This document shows, piece after piece, positions 24,310 through 35,114 of a DNA stretch of 64,000 bases (position 1 is the stretch's first letter; each line of letters starts with the position of its first letter). The notes beneath the pieces were generated by a model, which did not search any database, was not told where the DNA came from, and was given only the letters and a program-made list of their open reading frames with translations. Made by a program: the position numbers and the translations under genes. The stretch comes from Pachypanchax playfairii (Eukaryota > Chordata > Actinopteri > Cyprinodontiformes > Aplocheilidae). Where the stretch lies: positions 4,511,845-4,575,844 of the forward strand of contig SSNP01000030.1 in NCBI GenBank assembly GCA_006937955.1, read 5' to 3'.

Positions 24310-25740
24310 TAGGTTCCTGCAGTTTGTGCACATGGAAGATACAATGTGTTTTATGTTAAAAATATCATGATGAAATATCAGAAGCTTTTGTGATAATTTT
24401 ATATCAACAAATGCAATAGATTCACGCTCCACTGGAGCATGAAGTATTGATATAAATACAGAAACAATATAGCTTTAAAACTAGACTGATGTAATTAAGA
24501 AACGGGGGTGATAAAGCAAAACAAGGCATTAGATTTAGGTAGTAGCTTTTTAAATACAACTGAGTAATTAAATTTCTTGATACTGCCTTTTCTATTTAAG
24601 TAACCTCAAGTAAATAGAGAAAGAACATTGATTTTATAATGAACAGTAATAAAAAGACTTCATCATCACCCCACACCATAAAAGCATAAGCTATGTCACA
24701 CCCTAGTGAGCCACCTAATTGCCCTTGTCCACATAAAAGGCCTAATGTACACTCCCTGTGCTCTCACACAAAAAGTTAAAGGAATCAAATGGAGTATAAC
24801 TAATACAATTGATTGTGATCAGGCAGTATGAGTAACATGATAACTGAGTCTCCCCTAAGTGCTACTAAGAGGGATGCACCACAATCCATGCATCTTTTAA
24901 GACATGCTAATTATTGTGCTTTTAATGAAGCTTGATTGGCAGTGTGTCCTACGTAGTGCCCATTATCATGTGTTTGGTCTAATCTGCAATCATCACCATA
25001 ATTGCACAGAGATTCCTCTGAGCCCAAATAACCAATCATTCCAACTGATCATGCGCCACCTGTGAGAGCATCTCACAAAGACCCTGATGTAGTCAAGGGT
25101 TGTTGTGTCAAGGGTCCAAATGTCTTTCTCATTTTTTGTCTCTACTTGTTGCTTATTTCATGTGTTTGTGCTCTGCGTCTTTTTGTGGTTTGCTGACTCT
25201 CTCTTTCTTCTTCCTTGTTTTTGTTTAACCTTTTCTTTTATCAACCCCCTCTTTCTCCTCTAATCCATTCCTCTCCCTCTATCTCTGGACTCCCATTCCC
25301 TTCCAGCACTAATTTCTAACCTTTGGTCACTTTCCCTCGTGGGATGCTCATGTGCAGTCTTAGTATTAAGCCTGTTGTCTCATCGTAATTATGCGTTTTG
25401 TCATGTGCTGCCTCTGTAGCTCATGATAAAAAGAAAGCTTGATTAAGCTGAGAGAGCGCTATTGATTCCTATTGACAGGCAGCTCAAAGGCTTTTAATGA
25501 AGGAGATGTAAATGAGGGTTTTCCACTGTGTTTAATGACCGTGTGCTATAAAATGCCAACATTCTTCAGCATTCTAAAAGAGACATGCATCACTCACAAT
25601 GAGACACAGGGGACACTTTTAGTTGGGGGGGATGTACAAGACTTATCAGCTAGTGGGAAGGGAGGGACACAAGGTAGAAAAAACACCAAAATGTCAGACA
25701 ATATATGAACAGGAAGCATGACCATTAGATCAGTACGGAA
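24310..25740. other. Unassigned intronic sequence with pyrimidine-rich tract
   Basis: AT-rich, then strongly pyrimidine-rich at about 25120-25330 on the + strand. No exon follows the tract that I can recognise, so I do not call a splice site. Confidence 0.5.
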
Positions 25741-26274
25741 CACTCTCAGAAATAGAGGTACGAGACAAGGACATTTTTGTACCTATAGGTAAATTGTTTT
25801 AAAATGTTCCCTTAAAAGTACAATATTGGTCTTTAAAAGGCCAGAAATGCCCCTTAGAGTGTTCAAATTGATATAAAGTACAAATTTGTACCATTTCAAC
25901 TGCACCTGCAACCCTGGTCAAGGCTGGTTAATCTCCATTTTATTAAGTTTCTTCCATCATTTTCAATATTATGTTTCAGAATGTTGGTTTAAGACTTCAA
26001 AATGTGGTGTAATTTTACTGTTTTAGTGGAACAACTTCATAAGGTACAAAAATGGACCTGGACTACAGGGAACACCCCCAGAGACAGGAAGGGTACAAAT
26101 TCTTGTCTCTGGGGTGTACCCTGTAGTCCAGGTCCATTTTTGTACCAATTTGAAGCCTCTAAGGGGCATTTCTGACGTTTTAAAGACCAATATTGTACTT
26201 TTAAGGGAACATTTTAAAACAATTTACCTATAGGTACAAAAATGTCGCTGTCTCGTACCTCTGTTTCTGAGAAT
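25741..26274 (+). mobile_element. Foldback element with nested palindromes
   Basis: The outer arms of about 120 bp are inverted copies: CACTCTCAGAAATAGAGGTA on the left, and on the right the complement of TACCTCTGTTTCTGAGAATG. In the middle lies a second inverted repeat of about 100 bp (26043-26146), with arms GGTACAAAAATGGACCTGGA and its complement. The transcript or single strand would fold into a long hairpin. A truncated relative lies at 11808-12190. No coding capacity; superfamily not determined. Confidence 0.88.
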
Positions 26275-26388
26275 GAAGAGGATTTGGGTCACTGAAGAAA
26301 AAGATAAAGAATTCTGACTTTAATCTCAGAATTCTGAGATTAAAGTCAGAATTCTTTATTTTTCTCTTCAGTGACCCTAATCCTCTTC
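26275..26388. repeat. Spacerless 57-bp-arm palindrome
   Basis: Centred on GAATTC at 26329-26334. The arms GAAGAGGATTTGGGTCACTG and onward match the inverse right arm with about three mismatches and no loop. It abuts the right end of the foldback element. The core TCAGAATTCTGA with AAAGTCAGAATTCT resembles a simple palindromic repeat often seen in fish. It is capable of cruciform extrusion. Confidence 0.9.
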
Positions 26389-26567
26389 CGTAGATCAAGG
26401 AACATGGGATGTCACTGTTGTCAGGTAAATTGTTCAAAAATGAAAAAGTACCTCAAATATGAAATTGCACCAGTAACATTATGTGCAATCTGTTAGACAA
26501 ATGTTCCTACTGAGGTCTGAGTGAAGAAATGCATCCAAATGACCTTATTTAGTCTTCTAGAGAATAA

Positions 26568-26777
<210 letters not shown>

Positions 26778-28019
26778 TAGTAATATTTATATTCAACCTT
26801 GTAAGAATAGATAATAACAGTTTGAAGTCTAGCGCAGCACGAGCAGCTGCAGGTCTCATGACATGCTTCAGTTATCTGGTGTTGTCATTAACTATGAATG
26901 CTCCATGAAGGTGTGTGTTTGATCAAACTGTATTTTATTCCTGTCCAACTTTGGACTCCTTTGTTTTTATGATGCATCACCCTTATGGAAGGATGGATGA
27001 GAGGGAAGTAAGAAATTAAAGATGTGAGGCAGTTTGATCCTACAGGACTCACTACAAGGAAATAAATAGATCAAAACTGACAGCAGTGAGCCACAGTGCT
27101 AATTTAAATTTCCATTTGACCTGATTAAATGGATTTTTTAATTAAAATATTGAAAATTAAATTTTTTAAGGGCTTTCCTTAAGCTGATTTCTGCTTCTGT
27201 GATTGATCTGTGACAACATAGGGATTTATTCTTTATAATTGGAAAAAGGTGATCAAGTTAATTCCTTTGTAAATTCATTCTGACTCAGTTTCATGTCCCT
27301 CCATGCTGTGCATTAAAAGTTAAACTGTGATTGTAGTGTAAGTAGTGAAGCAGTTGATTTCATTTCTCCACATTGCCTAAGTAATAATCCCTAAATGCAG
27401 CCAGAACAATGTCTCTGCTTCTGTTTTAGAGCTGCTTAAGGAAGCTTGTAGAATCCTGTCCTGTTTTATAAGCTCTTGGAAGGAGGAAGCATTAACTCTG
27501 ACTTTATTTATTAATTTATCTGTTTCTTAACAAGAAATGTAAATTTTATGAAGAGATATGGATGGAATGTCCTAGGTTGAGAATGGCAAAAGGACCAATC
27601 AGTTAGATTTGCGAGTGAGCTGAACCCTCTTCGGTCCAAGACTTTAAAACCAAATACAGTGGGGCAAAAAAGTATTTAGTCAGCCACCAATTGTGTAAGT
27701 TCTCCCACTTAAAAAGATCAGAGAGGCCTGTAATTTTCATCATAGGTATACCTCAACTATGAGAGACAAAATGAGGAAAAAAAATCCAGAAAATCACATT
27801 GTCTGATTTTTAAAGAATTTATTTGCAAATTATGGTGGAAAATAAGTATTTGGTCACCTACAAACAAGTAAGATTTCTGGCTTTCACAGACCTGTAACTT
27901 CTTTAAGAGGCTCCTCGGTCCTCCACTCGTTACCTGTATTAATGGCACCTGTGTGAACTCGTTATCAGTATAAAAGACACCTGTCCACAACCTCAAACAG
28001 TCACGCTCCAAACTCCACT

Positions 28020-28772
28020 ATGGCCAAGACCAAAGAGCTGTCAAAGGACACCAGAAACAAAATTGTAGACCTTCACCAGGCTGGGAAGACTGAATCTGCA
28101 ATAGGTAAGCAGCTTGGTGTGAAGAAATCAACTGTGGGAGCAATTATTAGAAAATGGAAGACATACAAGACCACTGATAATCTCCCTCGATCTGGGGCTC
28201 CACGTAAGATCTCACCCCGTGGGGTCAAAATGATCACAAGAACGGTGAGCAAAAATCCCAGAACCACACGGAGGGACCTAGTGAATGACCTGCAGAGAGC
28301 TGGGACCAAAGTAACAAAGGCTACCATCAGTAACACACTACGCCGCCAGGGACTCAAATCCTGCAGTGCCAGACGTGTCCCCCTGCTGAAGCCAGGACAC
28401 GTCCAGGCCCGTCTGCGGTTTGCTAGAGAGCATTTGGATGATCCAGAAGAGGATTGGGAGAACATCATATGGTCAGATGAAACCAAAATAGAACTTTTTG
28501 GTAGAAACTCAACTTGTCGTGTTTGGAGGGGAAAGAATGCTGAGTTGGATCCAAAGAACACCATACCTACTGTAAAGCATGGGGGTGGAAACATCATGCT
28601 TTGGGGCTGTTTTTCTGCAAGGGGACCAGGACGACTGATCCGTGTAAAGGAAAGAATGAATGGGGCCATGTATCGTAAGATTTTGAGTGAAAACCTCCTT
28701 CCATCAGCAAGGGCATTGAAAATGAGACGTGGCTGGGTCTTTCAGCATGACAATGATCCCAAACACACCGCC
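28020..28772 (+). CDS. Tc1-like (DD34E family) transposase, 3' part missing in gap
   Basis: 251 genuine codons from ATG without stop or frameshift. Residues 1-110 are the paired-type double helix-turn-helix DNA-binding region ([20 protein letters not shown], then [11 protein letters not shown] with the GRPR-like hook). The catalytic domain begins near 145, with first aspartate D153 in [11 protein letters not shown] and second D244 in QHDNDPKH. A glycine-rich [14 protein letters not shown] segment lies at 187-200. The last acidic residue (about 35 residues after D244) should lie in the gap. The usual length is about 340 residues, so roughly a quarter is unseen. The last codons before the gap come from adapter sequence and are excluded. 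The enzyme would cut and paste the element at TA sites in the nucleus. Confidence 0.93.
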
Positions 28773-28789
28773 CTGTCTCTTATACACAT
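28773..28789 (+). other. Tn5 mosaic-end (Nextera adapter) relic
   Basis: CTGTCTCTTATACACAT matches 17 of the 19 bases of the Tn5 mosaic end used in tagmentation library adapters, and runs directly into the N gap. It replaces the expected transposase coding after HTA. It is best read as untrimmed adapter in the assembly, not fish DNA. Confidence 0.93.
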
Positions 28790-29141
28790 NNNNNNNNNNN
28801 NNNNNNNNNNNNNNNNNNNNNNNNNNNNNNNNNNNNNNNNNNNNNNNNNNNNNNNNNNNNNNNNNNNNNNNNNNNNNNNNNNNNNNNNNNNNNNNNNNNN
28901 NNNNNNNNNNNNNNNNNNNNNNNNNNNNNNNNNNNNNNNNNNNNNNNNNNNNNNNNNNNNNNNNNNNNNNNNNNNNNNNNNNNNNNNNNNNNNNNNNNNN
29001 NNNNNNNNNNNNNNNNNNNNNNNNNNNNNNNNNNNNNNNNNNNNNNNNNNNNNNNNNNNNNNNNNNNNNNNNNNNNNNNNNNNNNNNNNNNNNNNNNNNN
29101 NNNNNNNNNNNNNNNNNNNNNNNNNNNNNNNNNNNNNNNNN
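28790..29141. other. Assembly gap (352 N)
   Basis: Run of undetermined bases inside the Tc1-like element. The right edge resumes in the inner part of the right inverted repeat. Confidence 1.
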
Positions 29142-29348
29142 TGACCAAATACTTATTTTCCACCATAATTTGCAAATAAATTCTTTAAAAATCAGACAAT
29201 GTGATTTTCTGGATTTTTTTTCCTCATTTTGTCTCTCATAGTTGAGGTATACCTATGATGAAAATTACAGGCCTCTCTGATCTTTTAAGTGGGAGAACTT
29301 ACACAATTGGTGGCTGACTAAATACTTTTTTGCCCCACTGTACCTTAA

Positions 29349-29933
29349 AGAGGCCCTTCCATTAAAAACGGTTTTTCTGAGGTTTCTGTTGAATATTTTA
29401 GCTCCACAGGTGTTCTTACCTTCATAGTGGGTGTGAAAACAGGTCAACAACTTCTCTTTCAGTTTTAATCTCTCAAACTACGCAGGTGGTGATAAAACCC
29501 GAGTTCTCCAGAGTTCTAACGACCTGTATCTGTTTCATCACAACTCCTTTGTTCGTTAGTATTCATCAGCTCCTGCAGTTGAAACCACGCCTAGCATGCT
29601 GCTAGCTAAAAGCCGTTAGCATAAGACGTAGCAAACAGGAAGAGAGAACGTCTGGTGTTGCCATGTGCAGCGGGGCAGGAAACAGTATACCTTGCTCTCA
29701 TAGGCTAGTTTGTTAGCCAATCAGAGTCCAGAGAATTTGAATAATGAATATGAACGAGCTGCTGCTCGAGGCCTGACTGAAGGAGGCGGAACCACCTGAA
29801 TTTTTATGCAGACAGATTGAAAGATCTGTTAATCAGTGTTTCCTGATGTTTTTTAGATATAAAATGTTTCATATTACTGGTTAATACTTAAGAAATAACC
29901 ACAAAGTCCTGAAATATGTATGAAATGGCCTCT
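29349..29933 (+). mobile_element. TTAA-flanked MITE, AGAGGCC family, copy C
   Basis: 585 bp between TTAA at 29345-29348 and 29934-29937. The ends AGAGGCCCTTCC and, inverted, AGAGGCCATTTC are well preserved. The 37-bp unit is single, unlike copies A and B. It begins only four bases beyond the TA duplication of the Tc1-like element. Confidence 0.93.
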
Positions 29934-29937
29934 TTAA

Positions 29938-31628
29938 AACTGATATAATGTAGATAAAAAAACGTAATATGAAAATGTTGCCATACTGCAGCCCTAGGGT
30001 CAAAACATATAAAGCCAGGCAGATATACAAACAGTCCAACTAATTGTGAAGTTATCTCTACATGTAAGTCCAGCATCCTGTACTGAGTGAAATGGGGGGG
30101 GGTTAGATTAAAGGAGTGAGACTGAAGCATCAGAGCCACAGAACAAAATAACTAACTGAGATAAATCAGCAAGAAAAAGCTCAAAAACCAACTGCTCAGT
30201 GAACGTCTCAGGCAGGTAAAGCTTACTGTGCAGGAGGAAACTTAGTGGTGACATACGACTCTACATGTTGCTGCCTTCCTCTGATTTCTGTTACATTTTA
30301 TTTTGAAATTGATAACTTGTGCTGTATTTCACCTGCTCTCAACTGCCAAACTGATGAAAGTGAAACTTCTTTTCTTCATCCAGATATTCAGTAAGCGAGA
30401 TGCTCAAACCGGCAGTTCAAAGTGTTTTTCTTTGTTTGTTTTTTATAAACAGTTTCTGAGTATATTAAGATTAAATCATATAACTCTGGATACCAAAATA
30501 ATATCATCTACCTATTTCTGAGTTTGACTTTGTTCAAATTTTAGCTTTTATTTGTTTGTTTTAATCATATCAAATGCACCATTATTTGTCTGAATATTTT
30601 GATTACCGTCTTATAGTAAAACATTTTGTGATAATCAGCTTAGTTTCCATAGAAATGCGGATGTTCAAAGTTTAGATATACTGAATGAGAAAAAAAAATC
30701 AATTCACTGACATGCAGAGACCCAAATATATTATTAACAAGATGCTACACCCTCTTTTTATTTCCTGTGTTTAATTTCTAAACTTTCTTTGAAGCCTGAA
30801 CCTATGAAGAGGAACTGGGACGGTCCCAGACTCATATGGGGGGGGCAGTGTGAGATGTGTGGTTGTTGAGTGTTCATTTGACCCCAGCTTCTCCCTGGGG
30901 TGTTGGACACTGAGCTCAGGTGCATTCACTTGAACAGATGTGATGACAACACTCAGGTCGATGCTTAAATCTTCACTCCATCCTAATGAAAAACCATCTA
31001 AGATTGGAGCAGCCCTGTCTATCACGGAGCCCCCGGCATGTTTTCTCTGCCTCCCTCCTCCTCTCAGGACGGGGATTTCCAGATGTTCATCATAAAACAA
31101 CATGCAGTCTTAATAGAGCTGCATTTTTCTTCTGCGAACTTTCACTTCGGTAATAAAATTGATTTGTTGTGTTGGGTAAGAGCGCTCATGAGCGGGACCA
31201 CATAGCGGCGTGTGAGTGCCACGCTGGTGCATTTGATCAAACACACCAGGAGCAGCTTGTAAAACTATTTATGTGAATGTGTTTAAATTCATTATACTAT
31301 TTATCTCATGCTACCAGAATACATGCGTCTATAAATATTTATTTTGTTTATACAAACATTAGTTGCTTGATGTTGATGGGTGCTGGATCAGCTAACTCTT
31401 TCCTCTGTGATCACATGCACAGTAAGCTAGTATTTCCTCAGTCACTTGACTCTCCAGGGGCTGAAGGTTTGTGTTAAGACAACATCTCTGTGTGCAGAAC
31501 CGAGTCTGATCTCTGGTTAGAATCAGTCAAACAATACGTAGAATGTTGTTTAGAGCTACTCTGTGGAAATTCTGTAAAATCTCTATCCTGACCTGTCTGT
31601 GAAATACAACTCACTTTAATATTAATAT
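29938..31628. other. Unassigned intronic sequence
   Basis: About 1.7 kb. A GC-richer patch at about 30780-31100 is open on the minus strand for 110 residues but shows no recognisable domain. Nothing else seen. Confidence 0.5.
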
Positions 31629-31636
31629 GTCATAAG

Positions 31637-32819
31637 TAGAGCTGCCACACAATTACAGTTTTAATCAGGATTAATCACATGATTTCCATCGTTAACTCAC
31701 TATTAATCCCAGAATTTTAAGATGTTCTTAATTGACCTTAAAATATTTTTGCTACTTTCAAGTAATGGAGTGAACAAATATACTTCATGAAAATATGTTT
31801 ATTCTAACTGTAACAGTGTCTCTAAGCATATAATAGTATACTTGAAGTTCATTTTATCAAGTGTTCTTCTTTAGATTAAATTAGAACAAGTCTCTCTGCT
31901 GAAATCTACCCAGCATGGTTTGCTTTGGGTGAGGGGGAGGAGCTCTGTGCATCAGCTGTATGCTTCAATAACAGGTGATATTTATGAGTAGTACAACAGT
32001 GATAACTCAGTTCACATTGACAATAAGTACAAATAACTTTCGTCTTATCAATTTTACCATCTGGTAAAGTTTTAAAACTAAACTTCCTGTTCAAAGGTCC
32101 TTTTTCGGTTTCCATACTCTAGCAAGCATCCACTGAGTTACTGCCTCATCATTTACCTCACAGACTACGGATAGCCAGGAGGGCCAACAGACCTGTACGC
32201 GCGTACATGGGTAAAGCAAAACTATGGAAGCCTGTGTGTTAAAGGTACATAGAGGTACATGAAGGTAGATTTAGACCTGGTGTTAAATCCGAGTCCGGCA
32301 GGTCATGTAGAAAAAGTAAATGTCTGTTCTCAGCCACTCCCCCCCTCCCCTGATGTTTCTGTTGGGTTGCCAGTTCTAATGTTGATCCTCTTTTAGTTTC
32401 TCTTATATTTGTTTAATTTTTGGGAATGTCTGAAGGTCTATTTGTTCAGCGTTGAGATTTCCTAAGTGTGTTTGAACGCCCCATCACGTGCAGCTCGGCT
32501 GCTAAGTTAGAAGGATGTGGTGGTTTCTTACTTTTTGCTGCTGGTTGTTGTGGAATTCCAGCTGCTTGTGTTGAAGACTTGGCAGCCTTGCAGACTCACA
32601 TGTGATTCGTTATGGAACCAGGAAGTCTGGACGTGTAAATAATGATTCTGGTCAGGACCAGAAACTAGAGACCACCCAGCTGACTGAGATCCAGATCTGT
32701 TACTTTATTTTCGACAAAATTCCTACATACTGTATCTTTAATCACACATTAACAAATTCTACAGTTAAAGAGGGATTTGCGTTAACTTGTTTTTAACTCG
32801 TTAATTTTGACCAGCCCTA
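31637..32819 (-). mobile_element. hAT-type element, internally deleted, with BED-finger relic
   Basis: Ends TAGAGCTGCC and, inverted, TAGGGCTGGT. It has a perfect 8-bp target duplication, GTCATAAG, at 31629-31636 and 32820-32827. At 1183 bp it is short for an autonomous hAT. The minus strand still carries the BED zinc-finger start of a transposase, so this is a deletion derivative and not a MITE of unrelated origin. Confidence 0.92.
31906..32115 (-). pseudogene. hAT transposase N-terminal BED-finger fragment
   Basis: 69 codons from METEKGPLNRKF to a stop. The segment IDKTKVICTYCQCELSY holds the CxxC pair, and HKYHLLLKH the histidine pair (HxxxxH), giving the C2H2 BED-type finger of hAT transposases and ZBED proteins, which binds the element ends. 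The stop just after SPSPKANHAG and the absence of the RNase-H-like catalytic domain show it is only the leading part. Confidence 0.8.
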
Positions 32820-32827
32820 GTCATAAG

Positions 32828-34375
32828 CATCCCGATACATCTGTCCTGTTCTGTAAATTGTTATTCCTTTGTGATAAATTTCACAAGTTTTTAACTGAAT
32901 TGATCCGTCAGTGGTGTTAGCTTGTTTTCCTAAACATCCAAGTGTGTGTATGTATGATAACATGTCCAACACCTTCTTCTACTGAAACTTCAGATGTATG
33001 GATAATAATCTGATGGTGGAAATGAGCACTTCAGTTTCATGATATGCACATTTCTGTATTTATTGGCTTGTTTGGAAACAGTTTGATAAGAAAGTGTTAA
33101 TGGTGTGAAATGTTGCAAACTCCAAAGACATCTGATGAAAAATTAAAAACATCCACTTTTATGCAGTTACATAAGTGGATATTAAAGTGTGTGCAAGGCG
33201 GCCTCAGCCTTATTAGAGGATATCACACATGGTGCAGTGTGATGAGTGGGTGTAGTTAGAGGCCCAAAATGACAACTGGTTATCAGCCTGTTTATGTTTC
33301 CAAGGGCCTGTTGTCAGCTGCATACAGCTGTTTACAGTGCTCTTAACAACAGGTTCCTTTTTCCTTCACTTCTCCACTTCTGCTTGGTTTTAACGCCTGG
33401 AGACAACATCCCAAACACAATGTTTTTACAAACCTTTATTTAATTTAGAATCCTTCCTAACTCACATTTCAGCATGTAGGCACATGTGCGCGGCACATTT
33501 GCATCTATTTGCATGTTTCAGTAGAGGTGAGTCAAGGGGAGGTGTCTGGTATTCCCACATTCATGTTCCATTTCATGTTGTTTGGGATGTACAAAAGGAA
33601 TGTGCGCTGGATTCATGTGTAAGCAAAGTGTCATTTGGGTTTATTTGAGCCTACGTTGTGTTGTATCTCGTGTTTCTTGATGAAATCCATGTAAGTCTTT
33701 ATACACGAGGCCTCGTGTTAATTTGTTTTATTAAAAAGATTTTGGAGTCCGAACTACATATTCTGCCAACGTAGCCCCAACAACACGACCACATTGGTTG
33801 ATTTTGTGATCTGTAAAAACGACCCCTATCGGCTACCCTAACCTTAACCGCTTTTAAATGTGAAATATTCGGCTTTACAGTGTGTTTATGTGTATCTTTA
33901 CATTTTAAAGCTAACCGTTATATTTAAACGAGACATATTGCTGCATAATTTGTGTTTTGTTCAGCTGAACAGAGTGAAACCTTACAGATACGTATTTAGC
34001 AGCTCCTCAGGGAAAGTGCGTGCACGTGCTGTTGGTAGTTAGTCTCTACTGGATTCCAGCAAACGCTCCCACAGGTCGTTTGTGACAAATAAAAACACTC
34101 TGACAGGCTGTTTTTTTGGAGCCGTCACAGTCAACCTATATGGTCGTATAATTTGCGGATGTGTTAGCCAACGTTATACTGTATATCCTATGTGTGATGA
34201 CTTAATTAACATGAATGTGCAATTAAAACATGTGTTTTACATTTCTGTTTTAAAAACTTTGCATTTTAGGAAATATCTGCAGTAAGAATCTTTATTACCC
34301 ACTTTTATTCCAGTTTGTTTATTTTTTTCCAAGTTATAATTATCATTGTATGTCCATAAAAAAAAAATACCAACA
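32828..34375. other. Unassigned intronic sequence
   Basis: About 1.5 kb; no exon or repeat recognised. Confidence 0.5.
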
Positions 34376-34379
34376 TTAA

Positions 34380-35110
34380 AGCAGTACTTAGGATCTTTCA
34401 GTTTAGGTTTATTTTGGCGGCGCCACTGGACAAAAGCGGTATTATTTTACGTGAACGAAGCCTGCATTTCCCATGAGCACCAGCGCGTAGCGTCGTAAAA
34501 TCCAGATACCCCGTCCGCCAGCAGTTGGATTGAACTACATTACATTTCGGTTTCCAGTGGCTGAGTGAATGATGGATAGCGACGAGTAATGTATCTAATT
34601 GTAGCTAAACAGTGTTTTATGATGATGTTGATAACATCTAATTTCTGTTTGGTACCGCAACACCCCCCCCCCCGACTCTTCAGCGACTTTCGCAGGCTAC
34701 TGACGAGTTTTGAGCCTTGAAACAGATAAATAAAATGTTGATTCTTGACTGTCCTTTTATCCGGTTACTCTCTCTTTTTCTTTTTTTTGTCTCCTCAGAC
34801 AAAACTTTTCATTTTTTCGGGGCTTCTGCCATGTTAGCTGCAGTTGCGCGTAACAGGTCGCATCGAGTTCCGTGTTTATGACGAATGGGGAAAGGGGAAG
34901 TGACGTATGCCGAAAAGCAGCCTATCCATTGGTAGTTTTTGGTGTGGCAGGGTTCCCACCATCCTCCTCAAAGTTGTTTAGTGCCAGTGAAAGCGATACA
35001 GACCCCCTCAAGCCATGACAGAGGTGTCATTCAACTTGTTGTAAGTCGCCATATAATCACAGAAGTTATGAAACTATTTCATGAAGGTTGAAAAGTTACT
35101 TAGTGTTGGT
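34380..35110. mobile_element. TTAA-flanked MITE, AGCAGTACTTAG family
   Basis: 731 bp between TTAA at 34376-34379 and 35111-35114. The ends AGCAGTACTTAGGATCTTTC and, inverted, ACCAACACTAAGTAACTTTT agree at about two thirds of positions. The interior is CpG-containing and non-coding, with a run of about 11 C near 34662. The family assignment is weaker than for the AGAGGCC elements. Confidence 0.72.
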
Positions 35111-35114
35111 TTAA

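Larger units (their letters stand above)
27657..29340 (+). mobile_element. Tc1-like transposon with about 200-bp inverted repeats
   Basis: Flanked by TA at 27655-27656 and 29341-29342. The ends are near-perfect inverted repeats from CAGTGGGGCAAAAAAGTATT inward to GTATTTGGTCA, about 200 bp long, as in IR/DR-type fish Tc1 elements. One open transposase frame lies between them. The centre-right part is lost in a 352-base gap. High arm identity suggests fairly recent insertion. Confidence 0.95.

Noticed and set aside
28073..28669. 198-codon minus-strand frame
   Set aside because: Shadow of the Tc1-like transposase on the + strand.
28773..28789. A genuine Tn5 insertion
   Set aside because: Only one mosaic end is present, with no transposon body, flush with an assembly gap; library adapter is the simpler explanation.
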